Positions 25,301 through 32,879 of a stretch of 64,000 bases of DNA are shown piece by piece. How positions within the stretch are numbered: the stretch's first letter is position 1; each line of letters starts with the position of its first letter. A model generated the notes under the pieces. The model ran no database searches. It saw nothing but the letters and a program-made list of their open reading frames with translations, and was not told where the DNA came from. The stretch comes from Apoda limacodes (taxonomy: Eukaryota; Arthropoda; Insecta; Lepidoptera; Limacodidae): contig OX291545.1 in NCBI GenBank assembly GCA_946406115.1, positions 24,175,153-24,239,152 on the forward strand, written 5' to 3'. The translations under genes and the position numbers were made by a program.

Positions 25301-28182
25301 GGGAGATCGTTAATGTAAATAAGAAATAGAAAAGGACCTAAAATTGAGCCCTGAGGGACTCCTATAGTGACTGCTGATCCCGGAGATCTTTCACCGTTGA
25401 CATCTATTTTCTGTACTCTCCTACTCATATAGGATGTCAAAAGGTCGAGAGCTTTGCCTCTAATACCATAGTGATGTAGCTTCCTGATGAGATTTTCATG
25501 TTGAACACAGTCAAATGCCTTAGATAAATCACAAAACACTCCAAGGGCGTCATGCGAATCCTCCCAGGCGTTATATATATTTTTTAATAGTGCCACTCCT
25601 GCATCGGTTGTGGAACGGCCTTTCATAAAGCCAAACTGTTTACTACTAAGTAGCTCATTAATACAGAAATGGCTTAACATTTGACAAAGTATGATTTTTT
25701 CAAAAACTTTACTGAGTATAAGTAGTATTGAAATAGGCCGAAAATTATTAGGATCTGTTGAACTACCTGATTTAAAAAGAGGTATAACTTTGCTAAGTTT
25801 CATCTCATCAGGAAACACACCACTATCAACACAACTATTAAATATAATGGCTAAGGGTTGTGCTATAACATGAATAATTGAATTTATAGTTTTTACAGAA
25901 AGTCCCCAAAGGTCTGTGGTGTTTTTAATTTCTAATGTTTTAAATGTATTAATGATATCTGTAGGACTAATGTTTTTAAATACAAAGGGAACGTTACATT
26001 CAGGAACACTAGCTTTTAATAATTTTTCTGCTAAGATTGGACTTGAGTTTAGATGTTCAGTTGTTTTGAATGGGATATTCCTAAAAAACTGTTCAAAGGC
26101 AACTGCTACCTCAGAATTTGTTTTAAAACTAGCATCATCTACAATCAACTCAAAGTCCTGACAAGAATTCCTAGCTTTACCAGTTTCATTATTTATTATG
26201 TTCCATGTAGTTTTTATTTTATTTGTTGAATTTTTTACTTTATGTCTGAGGTGAATTGCTTTTGCAACAAGACAGACCTTTTTAAAGGTTTTTGAGTATT
26301 TTTTTAAATATTCCCTAAATATTTGGCTATTATTATATGTTTTTTCTTTATATAATTCATACAGTTTACGCCTACTTTTATGAATACCTGGGGTAGCCCA
26401 TTCACTAAAACTAAAGCGACTGGAAATAAGTTTCTTTTTTGCAGTAAATATTTTATTATACTCTGTAGTAATAGTGTCAAGAACAGTATTGTACATATCA
26501 TTTGGGTTGCCATTATAAAGCAAATCTGGAAGTTTATGCATTAAGTTAGATTTAAATGATTCAACCCGTTTAGTTGTTATTGGTATAAATTTAATTTCCT
26601 TTTTACTAATACTATTCTTTCTTTCTAAAACCACTAACTGTCCACAATGATCTGACTCTAGATTGCTTATAATTGATTTTTGAATTGGTTTTATGTCAGT
26701 AAATATATTGTCGATGCAAGTGGCACTGGATACAGCAATTCTAGTTGGTTCACAAAACAAATTATTTAAATTAAAAGACTGAAATAAGGCAAGCAATCTG
26801 GTGCTTAATGAGCTATTTTCCAAAATGTTTATATTGAAGTCTCCACAAACAATGATTTGTTTATTAGAATTGCTGATTTTATTCAGCACTTCTTCCATAA
26901 CTAATTCAAAATTATCATAAATTGCACAAGGCGGCTTGTATACACTCACAACAATGAGATGCTCAACTTCTATACAGGACAGCTCGGCAGTTCGCTCAAC
27001 TGAGAGGCTCACAATGTCTTTACGTTCCTTAAACTTTAGCTGTTTATTAACTAAAATTAAAGAGCCACCATGGATAGCATTTACTCGGCTGAACGAACTT
27101 CCCACCTGGTGATTAGTGAAATTGAACATCAACTGATGGCTGCGTAGCCAGTGTTCAGTGATACATAAAATGTCAATCTTTTGGCAGTTTATGAACAATT
27201 CAATTTCTAGTTCTTTCTGAGACATTCCTTGTATATTCTGATGCACCAGGTTCAATGGAATATTATTTTTAGTATGACAAAGTTTATTGTTTTGTTTCTG
27301 TTTGCATAAAACTTGAGTAGACATAGATTGTTTAATATAATCATTATTAATGTTGGAATTATATAATATGCCAAAGTGGTCCTTTGTTGTCTGAAATGTC
27401 AATGTCATTGTCATTTAGGTTACATTCCAAAATCCATATCCATCCAATCCAATCCATAAATATGGTAGGAAATCACTCCTGTCAGTGTGATACTTAACTG
27501 ATAAATTCCCATTCCAAAAATGGGTAGAAAACCAACATTACTAGGCAATAATCACTTGGCAGTGAATTGGAATGCAGCCATATTAAGATATAATTGAAAC
27601 AGAACATTATAACTGTGAATCATTGGAGTTCAAAACTTTATTAGTAATGAAAAAAACATTGCTAAATTTAAGTTTACAATGAAATCACAAAACATATATA
27701 ATAAACAAAATAATGCTAAGTGCACCAGTTCAACTTGCAGTTAGCCAGTTTTTTGTGAGCTAGAAGGACTTACCTAGTCTCTGGAGTCCATACCCAATCT
27801 GCAGATAAATGAATTCTAACGAGTGCAACACCAAGAACCATTTGGCCACATCGTAACATACATCCCCACCCTTTGTCTGAAGTCAATCCTTCGTCACCTA
27901 TTGGAATAAAGCCCTTTCTGTATGTGCACCAGATCACAGAAGAAATATCCCGTCGGATGCGATCCAAATCTAAAATCAATAAAATTACTTACATACTACG
28001 AAAATTTAGGGAAAGGAATAGAGTTAAATAAAATACTAAGTAATAAGTATAACAATCATACCCTGGATCGAACTATATTTTCTTCCCAAGATCCAAACAT
28101 CGTCCTTTGTTTTGGGTATATCATCAGGTTCAACAGTATTACCCTCTGAGGTTAAATAACAAATATCAAACATAGCATCCAT
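16346..28182 (-). CDS. ATG4: Cysteine protease ATG4, 9 coding exons, 382 aa
   Basis: Exons on the minus strand, in order: 28182-28062, 27969-27774, 21079-20933, 19954-19875, 19225-19077, 18578-18444, 18326-18228, 17628-17466 and 16404-16346. All introns are GT-AG and phases join exactly (1149 nt). ATG4 cleaves Atg8/LC3 precursors to expose the C-terminal glycine and later strips the lipid from membrane-bound Atg8 in autophagy. Visible hallmarks are VWILGRKY (29-36), the nucleophile in [11 protein letters not shown] (Cys77), [10 protein letters not shown] and [13 protein letters not shown], and the catalytic Asp265/His267 in YLDPHTTQ. The C-terminus DDEFEIL is an LC3-interacting motif with an acidic lead. 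The length matches ATG4A/B. The start ATG at 28182 precedes the conserved core by about 28 residues. Intron 2 (6.7 kb) hosts a LINE with an intact ORF. I infer an ATG4A/B-like paralogue rather than C/D from the length and the LIR. Confidence 0.96.
17846..18082. repeat. Three imperfect copies of a ~36 bp motif in an ATG4 intron
   Basis: A motif of the form AAACGTCAAG----GTC-GATTAGTGCACT-GAG appears at about 17846, 17967 and 18046, spaced 121 and 79 bp apart. The middle copy is the most diverged. It sits in the intron between exons 7 and 8. No function is apparent. Confidence 0.5.
18613..18760 (+). mobile_element. CR1/Zenon-like LINE 3' fragment
   Basis: The sequence matches the 3' tail of the 22-23 kb copy: GGGGTTC-TCAAGAAA, GTGTTGCAAGCGTCCATAGG, GGTGACCGTTTACC and CTTGTTTGCCACC, followed by an A-rich end. 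It lies in an ATG4 intron, antisense to the gene. Confidence 0.75.
19560..19835 (+). mobile_element. Helitron-like relic ending in CTAG
   Basis: The tail GGGCGGGCGAAGCTACTGGC then AGAAGCTAG|T resembles the hairpin plus CTAG end of lepidopteran Helitrons. Upstream, repeated phrases of the type AAACGGCTGAACCGTTGGGTT are typical of the same non-autonomous families. The 5' end is not defined. Confidence 0.45.
20364..20632 (+). mobile_element. Two short CR1-like 3' tail fragments
   Basis: 20364-20415 and 20561-20632 each carry pieces of the LINE tail (AGTGTTACAAGTGTCCACAG; CATCAGGCGGGCT then AAGCTTGTTTGCCACCTT). They may be one copy split by an insertion of about 145 bp. Confidence 0.55.
21371..21466. 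mobile_element. 96 bp MITE with 28 bp inverted ends
   Basis: CTGTAAAATTAGGAACTTCG plus GACTAGCC at the left is mirrored by GGCTAGTCC and TTCCTAATTTTACAG at the right, with two mismatches. It lies in ATG4 intron 2. Confidence 0.75.
22056..23277 (+). pseudogene. 5'-truncated, internally deleted CR1/Zenon-like LINE copy
   Basis: The copy begins inside the linker upstream of the RT and is frameshifted several times. It retains [21 protein letters not shown] and [10 protein letters not shown]. Just after the residues VVEKNGEEL (about 23035) the sequence jumps directly into the 3' end of the ORF ([12 protein letters not shown], then [16 protein letters not shown]) and the 3' tail. The segment between RT palm and C-terminus is therefore deleted. 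A poly(A) run at 23265-23276 marks its 3' end. It is antisense to ATG4, within intron 2. Confidence 0.8.
23278..24160. other. ATG4 intron 2 sequence between two LINEs
   Basis: This is AT-rich filler with no feature I can support. Confidence 0.4.
24161..27414 (-). mobile_element. Jockey-supergroup LINE (Daphne/CR1-like) with intact ORF2
   Basis: The element is inserted in ATG4 intron 2 in the same orientation as the gene. After the ORF stop, a 3' UTR of about 275 bp contains GAAACTCGATAGTTACTC-type and GGCGGGAAGGTGGGAGGG blocks (minus strand GAGTTTCTTGCCGG region). It ends in short TTTGAC repeats at about 24185-24161, a tail style known for these lepidopteran LINEs. The 5' boundary is unclear: no ORF1 and no confident target-site duplication were found beyond 27414, so 5' truncation is possible. 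Confidence 0.85.
24436..27414 (-). CDS. LINE endonuclease-reverse transcriptase, intact 992 aa ORF
   Basis: This single uninterrupted frame encodes the two enzymes a non-LTR element needs to nick DNA and copy its RNA into the nick. An endonuclease fold covers about residues 50-270: NIQGM near the start, TEHWL, a GDFNINIL catalytic block and ESDHCGQL near the end. The RT follows with [43 protein letters not shown] and the active site FADD (716-719). A thumb and C-terminal part with [13 protein letters not shown] and YGILLWG completes it. No stop or frameshift is present, in contrast to the decayed relatives at 35.1 and 59.7 kb. This indicates a young copy, possibly polymorphic. It is not a host gene. 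Confidence 0.92.
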   Translation of the reverse strand: MTMTLTFQTTKDHFGILYNSNINNDYIKQSMSTQVLCKQKQNNKLCHTKNNIPLNLVHQNIQGMSQKELEIELFINCQKIDILCITEHWLRSHQLMFNFTNHQVGSSFSRVNAIHGGSLILVNKQLKFKERKDIVSLSVERTAELSCIEVEHLIVVSVYKPPCAIYDNFELVMEEVLNKISNSNKQIIVCGDFNINILENSSLSTRLLALFQSFNLNNLFCEPTRIAVSSATCIDNIFTDIKPIQKSIISNLESDHCGQLVVLERKNSISKKEIKFIPITTKRVESFKSNLMHKLPDLLYNGNPNDMYNTVLDTITTEYNKIFTAKKKLISSRFSFSEWATPGIHKSRRKLYELYKEKTYNNSQIFREYLKKYSKTFKKVCLVAKAIHLRHKVKNSTNKIKTTWNIINNETGKARNSCQDFELIVDDASFKTNSEVAVAFEQFFRNIPFKTTEHLNSSPILAEKLLKASVPECNVPFVFKNISPTDIINTFKTLEIKNTTDLWGLSVKTINSIIHVIAQPLAIIFNSCVDSGVFPDEMKLSKVIPLFKSGSSTDPNNFRPISILLILSKVFEKIILCQMLSHFCINELLSSKQFGFMKGRSTTDAGVALLKNIYNAWEDSHDALGVFCDLSKAFDCVQHENLIRKLHHYGIRGKALDLLTSYMSRRVQKIDVNGERSPGSAVTIGVPQGSILGPFLFLIYINDLPYNVKNHDIVLFADDTSLLFKVKRRQTCYNELNNALSKIVNWFNANNLLLNEKKTKCVKFTLPNVSQRQTCININGEQLELVNSTVFLGITLDSKLQWGPHIHNLAKKLSSAVYAIKNIRQLTDVDTAKIVYFSYFHSLMTYGILLWGSAADVNTIFLLQKRAIRAIYKLGSRISLRDRFREVKILTLVSQYIYENLLYVHKNINSFSKKSDVHKVNTRSKNKLLVHDTRLHKISNSFMGQCIHFYNKVPNKIQNLSISKFKSFIKQVLCKKAYYNISDYVNDKNPWD
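27415..27773. other. ATG4 intron 2, upstream of the LINE
   Basis: This may include the LINE 5' UTR. It shows repeated ATCCA words near 27430-27460 and nothing else recognised. Confidence 0.35.
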
Positions 28183-28452
28183 GTTCAATCATATTTTATC
28201 TGAATGATGTGAAAGTTTACAAACAATAGCTCAGCAAAACAACAAAATACGAGCAAAACAAAGAAAATCAAAATATTTAAACTTTTTTTTTCATTCATCT
28301 CTAGACTAAGGTCTTAGGTGGTGACAATGCTGTCACTTTATTTGTTTCATCCATGCCTCTGGCAGCAAGACAGCAAATATATTTTTCTACAATTTATACA
28401 CAAAAAGAAAGCACGAATCTTTACTATTAGGGATACGTTTAGTTTCAACGCC

Positions 28453-28559
28453 GTGTGATCACCCGACGATAAACTTGCCGTTCAATAACTCGGAGTGACT
28501 CACACGACGAACGCACCGTATCGTTCAATAAGCTGCTGAATATCGTCGGGCGATCGCAC
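28453..28559. repeat. Inverted repeat abutting the hAT insertion
   Basis: GTGTGATCACCCGACGATA at 28453 is mirrored by TATCGTCGGGCGATCGCAC ending at 28559. A related GGGCGATCGCC occurs at 29699, and imperfectly mirrored outer words (GATACGTTTAGTTT near 28432; AAAGTGAACGTAGCC near 29741) suggest one older element, about 28432-29757, into which the hAT copy later inserted. The larger interpretation is tentative. Confidence 0.5.
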
Positions 28560-28574
28560 TAATCACACCGTGAA

Positions 28575-29431
28575 CAGTGTGACCATCTCAAAAATAGCTA
28601 ATCTGCCCAACACTGGCAAAAAATCTGCCAAAATCTCCCGAACTCGGCTCCAGAAAATGCCAAAAATCTGCCATCATATTACTCTCACCATAAAGACGGG
28701 AATTTATAAATAAAATACGCACTTTTGACAGTATTACAGATATAAGGGTCAAATTTATAACCTTTTTTTAAAATACGGTTAAAAATCATTTTTACACTTT
28801 GCAACGTACTTACCGATGATTGGTCGCTATACCCAAACATGTGCTTCTTATGTTTTTGAGATGACACATGTTCCTTTAATGCAGACAATCTTGTAACTAA
28901 ATTAAAATTAAAAGCTTTTCGAAATGCAACATCAGGATCCTCCTTGGTCCTGGAAATCCAAGGAAGGTAGGAAGGCTCGTATTTTCTTTTCATCATGTAT
29001 GTACGGATCATCATAGACACAAAAACGCAATTGCATACATTTAGGGCGCGGTCCTTAGGGCTTACCACAAAATACCACGTATTAAATTAGTTCAAGTTAA
29101 AAGTTATATTAAGTCACCGGGACAAAAAATAAACTTTATCTCCAGACTATTTACCGTTCATAATCAAATTTCCCGAAAAAAAACAAATCCCCGTGCTGTC
29201 TGGCATCAGACAAAAGTTGCCAACTCAGTAAGTAAAATAATCTTTTACCAAATAAGTTATTAAAAAAAAAGTATCTAATAAGACATAGAAAATTAAGATT
29301 TTTTTTATATGTGATAAAAATAAATTAGGATTTCTTTGAAATCTGCCAATTTCTGCCACTTTTTTAAATCGTTAGCTTGTTCTGCCAGACTTGAAATTCA
29401 GGCGCGAAATCTGCCACAAATGGTCACCCTG
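28575..29431. mobile_element. Non-autonomous hAT transposon with 8 bp target-site duplication
   Basis: The left end is CAGTGTGACCAT and the right end ATGGTCACCCTG, giving 12 bp inverted repeats with one mismatch. They are flanked on both sides by the identical octamer ACCGTGAA (28567-28574 and 29432-29439). CAG-starting termini and an 8 bp duplication are the signature of hAT elements. Repeated ATCTGCCA words lie just inside both ends and could be subterminal transposase sites. Length is 857 bp. Confidence 0.92.
28685..29068 (-). pseudogene. hAT transposase N-terminal (BED-type finger) remnant
   Basis: The frame contains a block reading SRTKEDPDVAFRKAFNFN, followed by RLSALKEHVSSQKHKKH. This resembles the zinc-finger region that opens many hAT transposases, with the paired His retained. 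The two Cys expected in the AFCKLCN-like position read as Arg and Phe, so zinc binding is lost. A GTAAGT donor follows TCATCG near the end of the conserved part, suggesting a former first exon. The catalytic domain is absent. Confidence 0.6.
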
Positions 29432-29439
29432 ACCGTGAA

Positions 29440-29930
29440 ATAGGAGGGTGAAAGTCGCACTTTGACAGCTTACAAGAATTAATTTTTAGATTCAATATAA
29501 CTAAAGCGACTATAGGTGCTAAAGAGTACTTTTTGTTGACTGACTAATGAGGAGACAATAACACAATAATTGATAAATAGAATCGTTTTATAACTTCAAT
29601 TTACATTGACTGTTTTGCAACCTAGAGGTAATTTTCAAATCTCTTCTGTTGTCAAAGCCGTTCAGTTTCAAAAGTCACGTAACCCGGACCAAAGACGGGC
29701 GATCGCCAGGCGAAGGACATACGGGCGATAATTACACCCAAAGTGAACGTAGCCTGTTAGGTGGTGGTTGATTAGTTTTTGAACGAGGCAACATCGTGAA
29801 GGCTTCGATAAAGAAATGTGTAGTGTTAGGCTAGCGCAAATCGATGCAGAGGATAAAGGATAAAGGATAAAGTTAAAATATTACTTAGTTATGTTATAAT
29901 TTTTTGTATGGGATTCGAGTAAATTTTTTT
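29440..29930. other. Intergenic between ATG4 and NHLRC2
   Basis: Apart from the possible right arm of the older element (to about 29757), I recognise nothing. The ATG4 promoter may lie between 28183 and 28430, but no core motif is convincing. Confidence 0.35.
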
Positions 29931-30375
29931 TTAGCGGCGTTGTGCACTTTTATTGCTATAGGTAAAAATCGCATCGTAAGACGGAACTCGCGTCAGATTT
30001 ATTTACATTAGGTTAGTGATTGGTAAAAAATGATAAACTCGCGTCAGACTGATCGTCAGACGGAAACCATAATGCCACGCCATAAAAATACGCAAGACGG
30101 AAACCATAATGTCACGCCTATTATAATTTTGAAGTGAAAACGTCTTAAGCGGCGTTGTGCACTTTTTTGTGATGGGTAAAAATTTTGAATTCTATAGGAC
30201 GAATAAAAAGTAAGAGGAAATTAGGTTGATGAAAAGATGAAAGTGCGGATTACACATGTTAAAATGTTATATCCAGGTTGCATGTTTTTAAAGTGAAAAC
30301 TTCAAAAAAAGACAATTCATAATTAATTCGTAAGAACTCGCTCCAGATTTACTTAAATTAGGTTAGTTTTTTATT
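29931..30375. repeat. Internally duplicated repeat region
   Basis: TTAGCGGCGTTGTGCACTTT at 29931 recurs at 30144. AACTCGCGTCAGATTTATTT with ATTAGGTTAG at 29985 recurs at 30335. AGACGGAAACCATAATG occurs twice at 30058-30110. The pieces look like a decayed repeat family with partial tandem duplication. Confidence 0.55.
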
Positions 30376-31804
30376 TTTAGTATATGGCGATTATGAGTAG
30401 TACTGGGAGGTTGGATATGAGATTTTAATTCTATGTCAGATTGAGATGTCAAATATACTACGTCAAAAAAGTAAATAGACAAACATAATTATTTATAATA
30501 AATAAATAAATAAGTGATGGGAAGTAAATAGCTAGTATGTTTTCACTTCTGCCAGCACTCACGGAGTGCAACCCGTTTTTTTTTAAATCGTGTGGGGTAT
30601 CAAATAAAAAGGCTTAATAAGCCAGATCTAAAAATATGCTACATTATTACCTTTTTGCCTCTGGTTTCCTAAAAATCTAAATAGTATTTTCAAAACTGTT
30701 GAATATAGAGTAGGTACAACAACCTCCATGGAACAAATAAGGTTTATATGTCTATGAAAATATGTAACTGATTGTCAGTGTAAAAATGTTTGAATAAAAC
30801 TATGAAGTGTAAACTGCAGTTACTTTATTAAATATTATATTATTATAGGTTATGGGCCCAGGTTATGAGTTGTAATAAAATAAATAAATACCAAGTTAGG
30901 ATTATTAGGCTTATAAAAGGTTTACTCATATAGGTGTCATTTAAATGTTATTTTCCACCTAGGGACCTAGGGCTTTTGCTCTTTTTTGAGTAATTAAAAA
31001 TTCTTTAAAAAATTGTAGAAGTGACAAAAAATAGGTACTAAAATAATCTTAAAAATGATACTTCTAAAAGTGTGGTATTTTTGAAACCTGTTAAGCAAAC
31101 TGATGACAGGTGACTTTCCTACCTATCCCAAACTGAACGCACTCCGACAGTTCCAAACGAAAAACAAAAAGCAACTGATCTTTTTTCTATTCTGACTATG
31201 TTCCCGTTATTTAAATCACCTGTCGAAGGTGAAGGAGAATATGAAAAATTCAACAACATAATTAAAATCAATTGATTTTAACGTTTTAGGTCACAATTTT
31301 AATGAGGTTCATTCACTCATGATAGGTCACACCATCTCTCTTTAACGATGTTAATGTATTATTTAGACATTTTTGCTATGCACACTTTGGCATCCTCACG
31401 GTTTGTGGGTCAACAAGCGACTGTGAAGAAAGTGTACTTCCAATCGGAGTTAAGCACAATTTTTAGCACGGTCCATCATTTAAGTTAAATAAAAATAATA
31501 TAGACTTTCTACATAGACATAGAGACAGCATATTGTGATTGTGTCTCTAACTGTGACTTGTGATATGTATTGAATTCACAAACTCATATTTGGTTAACCT
31601 TTTTGTTTTCATTTTAATTGGTGTAATGTATTTTTATATAGCTTTTTTGTTTTTACCTACTTTGTTATTTATTTATATATTTGGAGGTTGATGGTTCATA
31701 GCCAATATCTAAATAAATTGGAAAAAAATTGCCAACTTAGTGATTTCATCTCTAGGTTTGTTTGGGTAAAGTTGAAAAATCAACCCGTTTTGAAACGGGA
31801 GTTT
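30376..31804. other. AT-rich intergenic, nothing recognised
   Basis: No ORF of coding character or bounded repeat is visible. A sequence of SINE-like style (GTGGGGTATCAAATAAAAAGG) appears near 30590 without clear ends. Confidence 0.35.
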
Positions 31805-31885
31805 GACAATTAATTTTTACACTGACAGGAGTAAATTTCAACCTTTTCTGTGACAGTGTAAAGAATTCAACTTGACAGTTGGAAA
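31805..31885. repeat. Short imperfect hairpin repeat
   Basis: TGACAATTAATTTTTACACTGACAG-like sequence is followed by an imperfect mirror (CTGTGACAGTGTAAAG, then AACTTGACAGT). The same left block is found at 12999-13030, so this is a small repeat family. Confidence 0.45.
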
Positions 31886-32010
31886 ATTAATATACCCCTG
31901 GGCGTCCCAAAATCATTCTCGTTGCGATTTGGAACGCACTCCTAGTGGGCTTGCAAAAAGTTTGTTGGCAGCACTGGTGACATGTTTGTACTTTGTGTGC
32001 GGAAGGGTTA

Positions 32011-32533
32011 AGTGCGAATTTAAACAATGGAGACGTGTTTTTGCTTGTTTATTTTTTAGGGGCCATTCATTTATTACGTAAGACGATTTTTGCTAGTTTT
32101 TGACCCCCTCCCCCTCTATTGTAAGAAAAAATAAGAATAGGCCGACCCCCTCCCCCTCTGTTTAATATTTATTACGTAAGAATCTAAAGGAAAAAATGAA
32201 TACACGTTTGGTTTGTTTTGATGTTTTTTTTTTAAAGTAACAATTTTAAGAAATGTTTATTTGTACTTACAAATTTGCTATTTTTGTGTGAAAATCTTAA
32301 TTCGGTTCACAGAATACATCTACTTGCCTAGTTTCAACAGTATAGTTCTTATACTTTCGGAAAAAAATGGGGCTGTGACATACGGACGGACAGACAGACA
32401 GACATGACAGAGAATCTATAAGGGTTCCGTTTTTGCCGTTTGGCTACGGAATCCTAAAAAAAATATTTGTGTTTGTGGAGTTCTAAGAGCGGATTTAAAC
32501 AATGGAGACGTGTTTATGCTTGTTTATTTTTTA
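32011..32533 (+). repeat. ~48 bp direct duplication flanking repeat insertions upstream of NHLRC2
   Basis: TTTAAACAATGGAGACGTGT with TGCTTGTTTATTTTTT is present at about 32020 and again at about 32495. The intervening DNA holds a CCCCCTCCCCCTCT-containing inverted repeat (two TTATTACGTAAGA words, about 32070-32180) and an RTE-type tail (about 32350-32458: a GACGGACAGACAGACAGACA run and GGGTTCCGTTTTTGCCGTTT). Confidence 0.65.
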
Positions 32534-32879
32534 AATTTAGTCTAGTAGGATTCGACGACAAATTTCAGCAGATTTTACGAAGATCTGTGAAGAACTTATG
32601 GAGGACGAATTAAAAACAATTAGCAAGTAATGGCGAGCAAAATTGTGAAAATTTTCGGTAAGAGTTCCGACGAACTGATGATTTTTGGCGCCATTATTGG
32701 CGTCATACTGTGTCTATGCCAGACTCTATGGATTCAATTTCCAACAGCCTTCCAGAGCTTATGATGAAGCCTGAACAAATTAAAAAAAAAAAAACAAAAT
32801 TGTACTTAGTTTTGATGATTTGATTATCTGTTTAATGAAATTTGGATTTACTGGATGAAAATTTCTAATTTCTTCGAAC

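Noticed and set aside
31872..32081. 69-codon ORF upstream of NHLRC2
   Set aside because: It overlaps the duplicated repeat block and shows no family resemblance.
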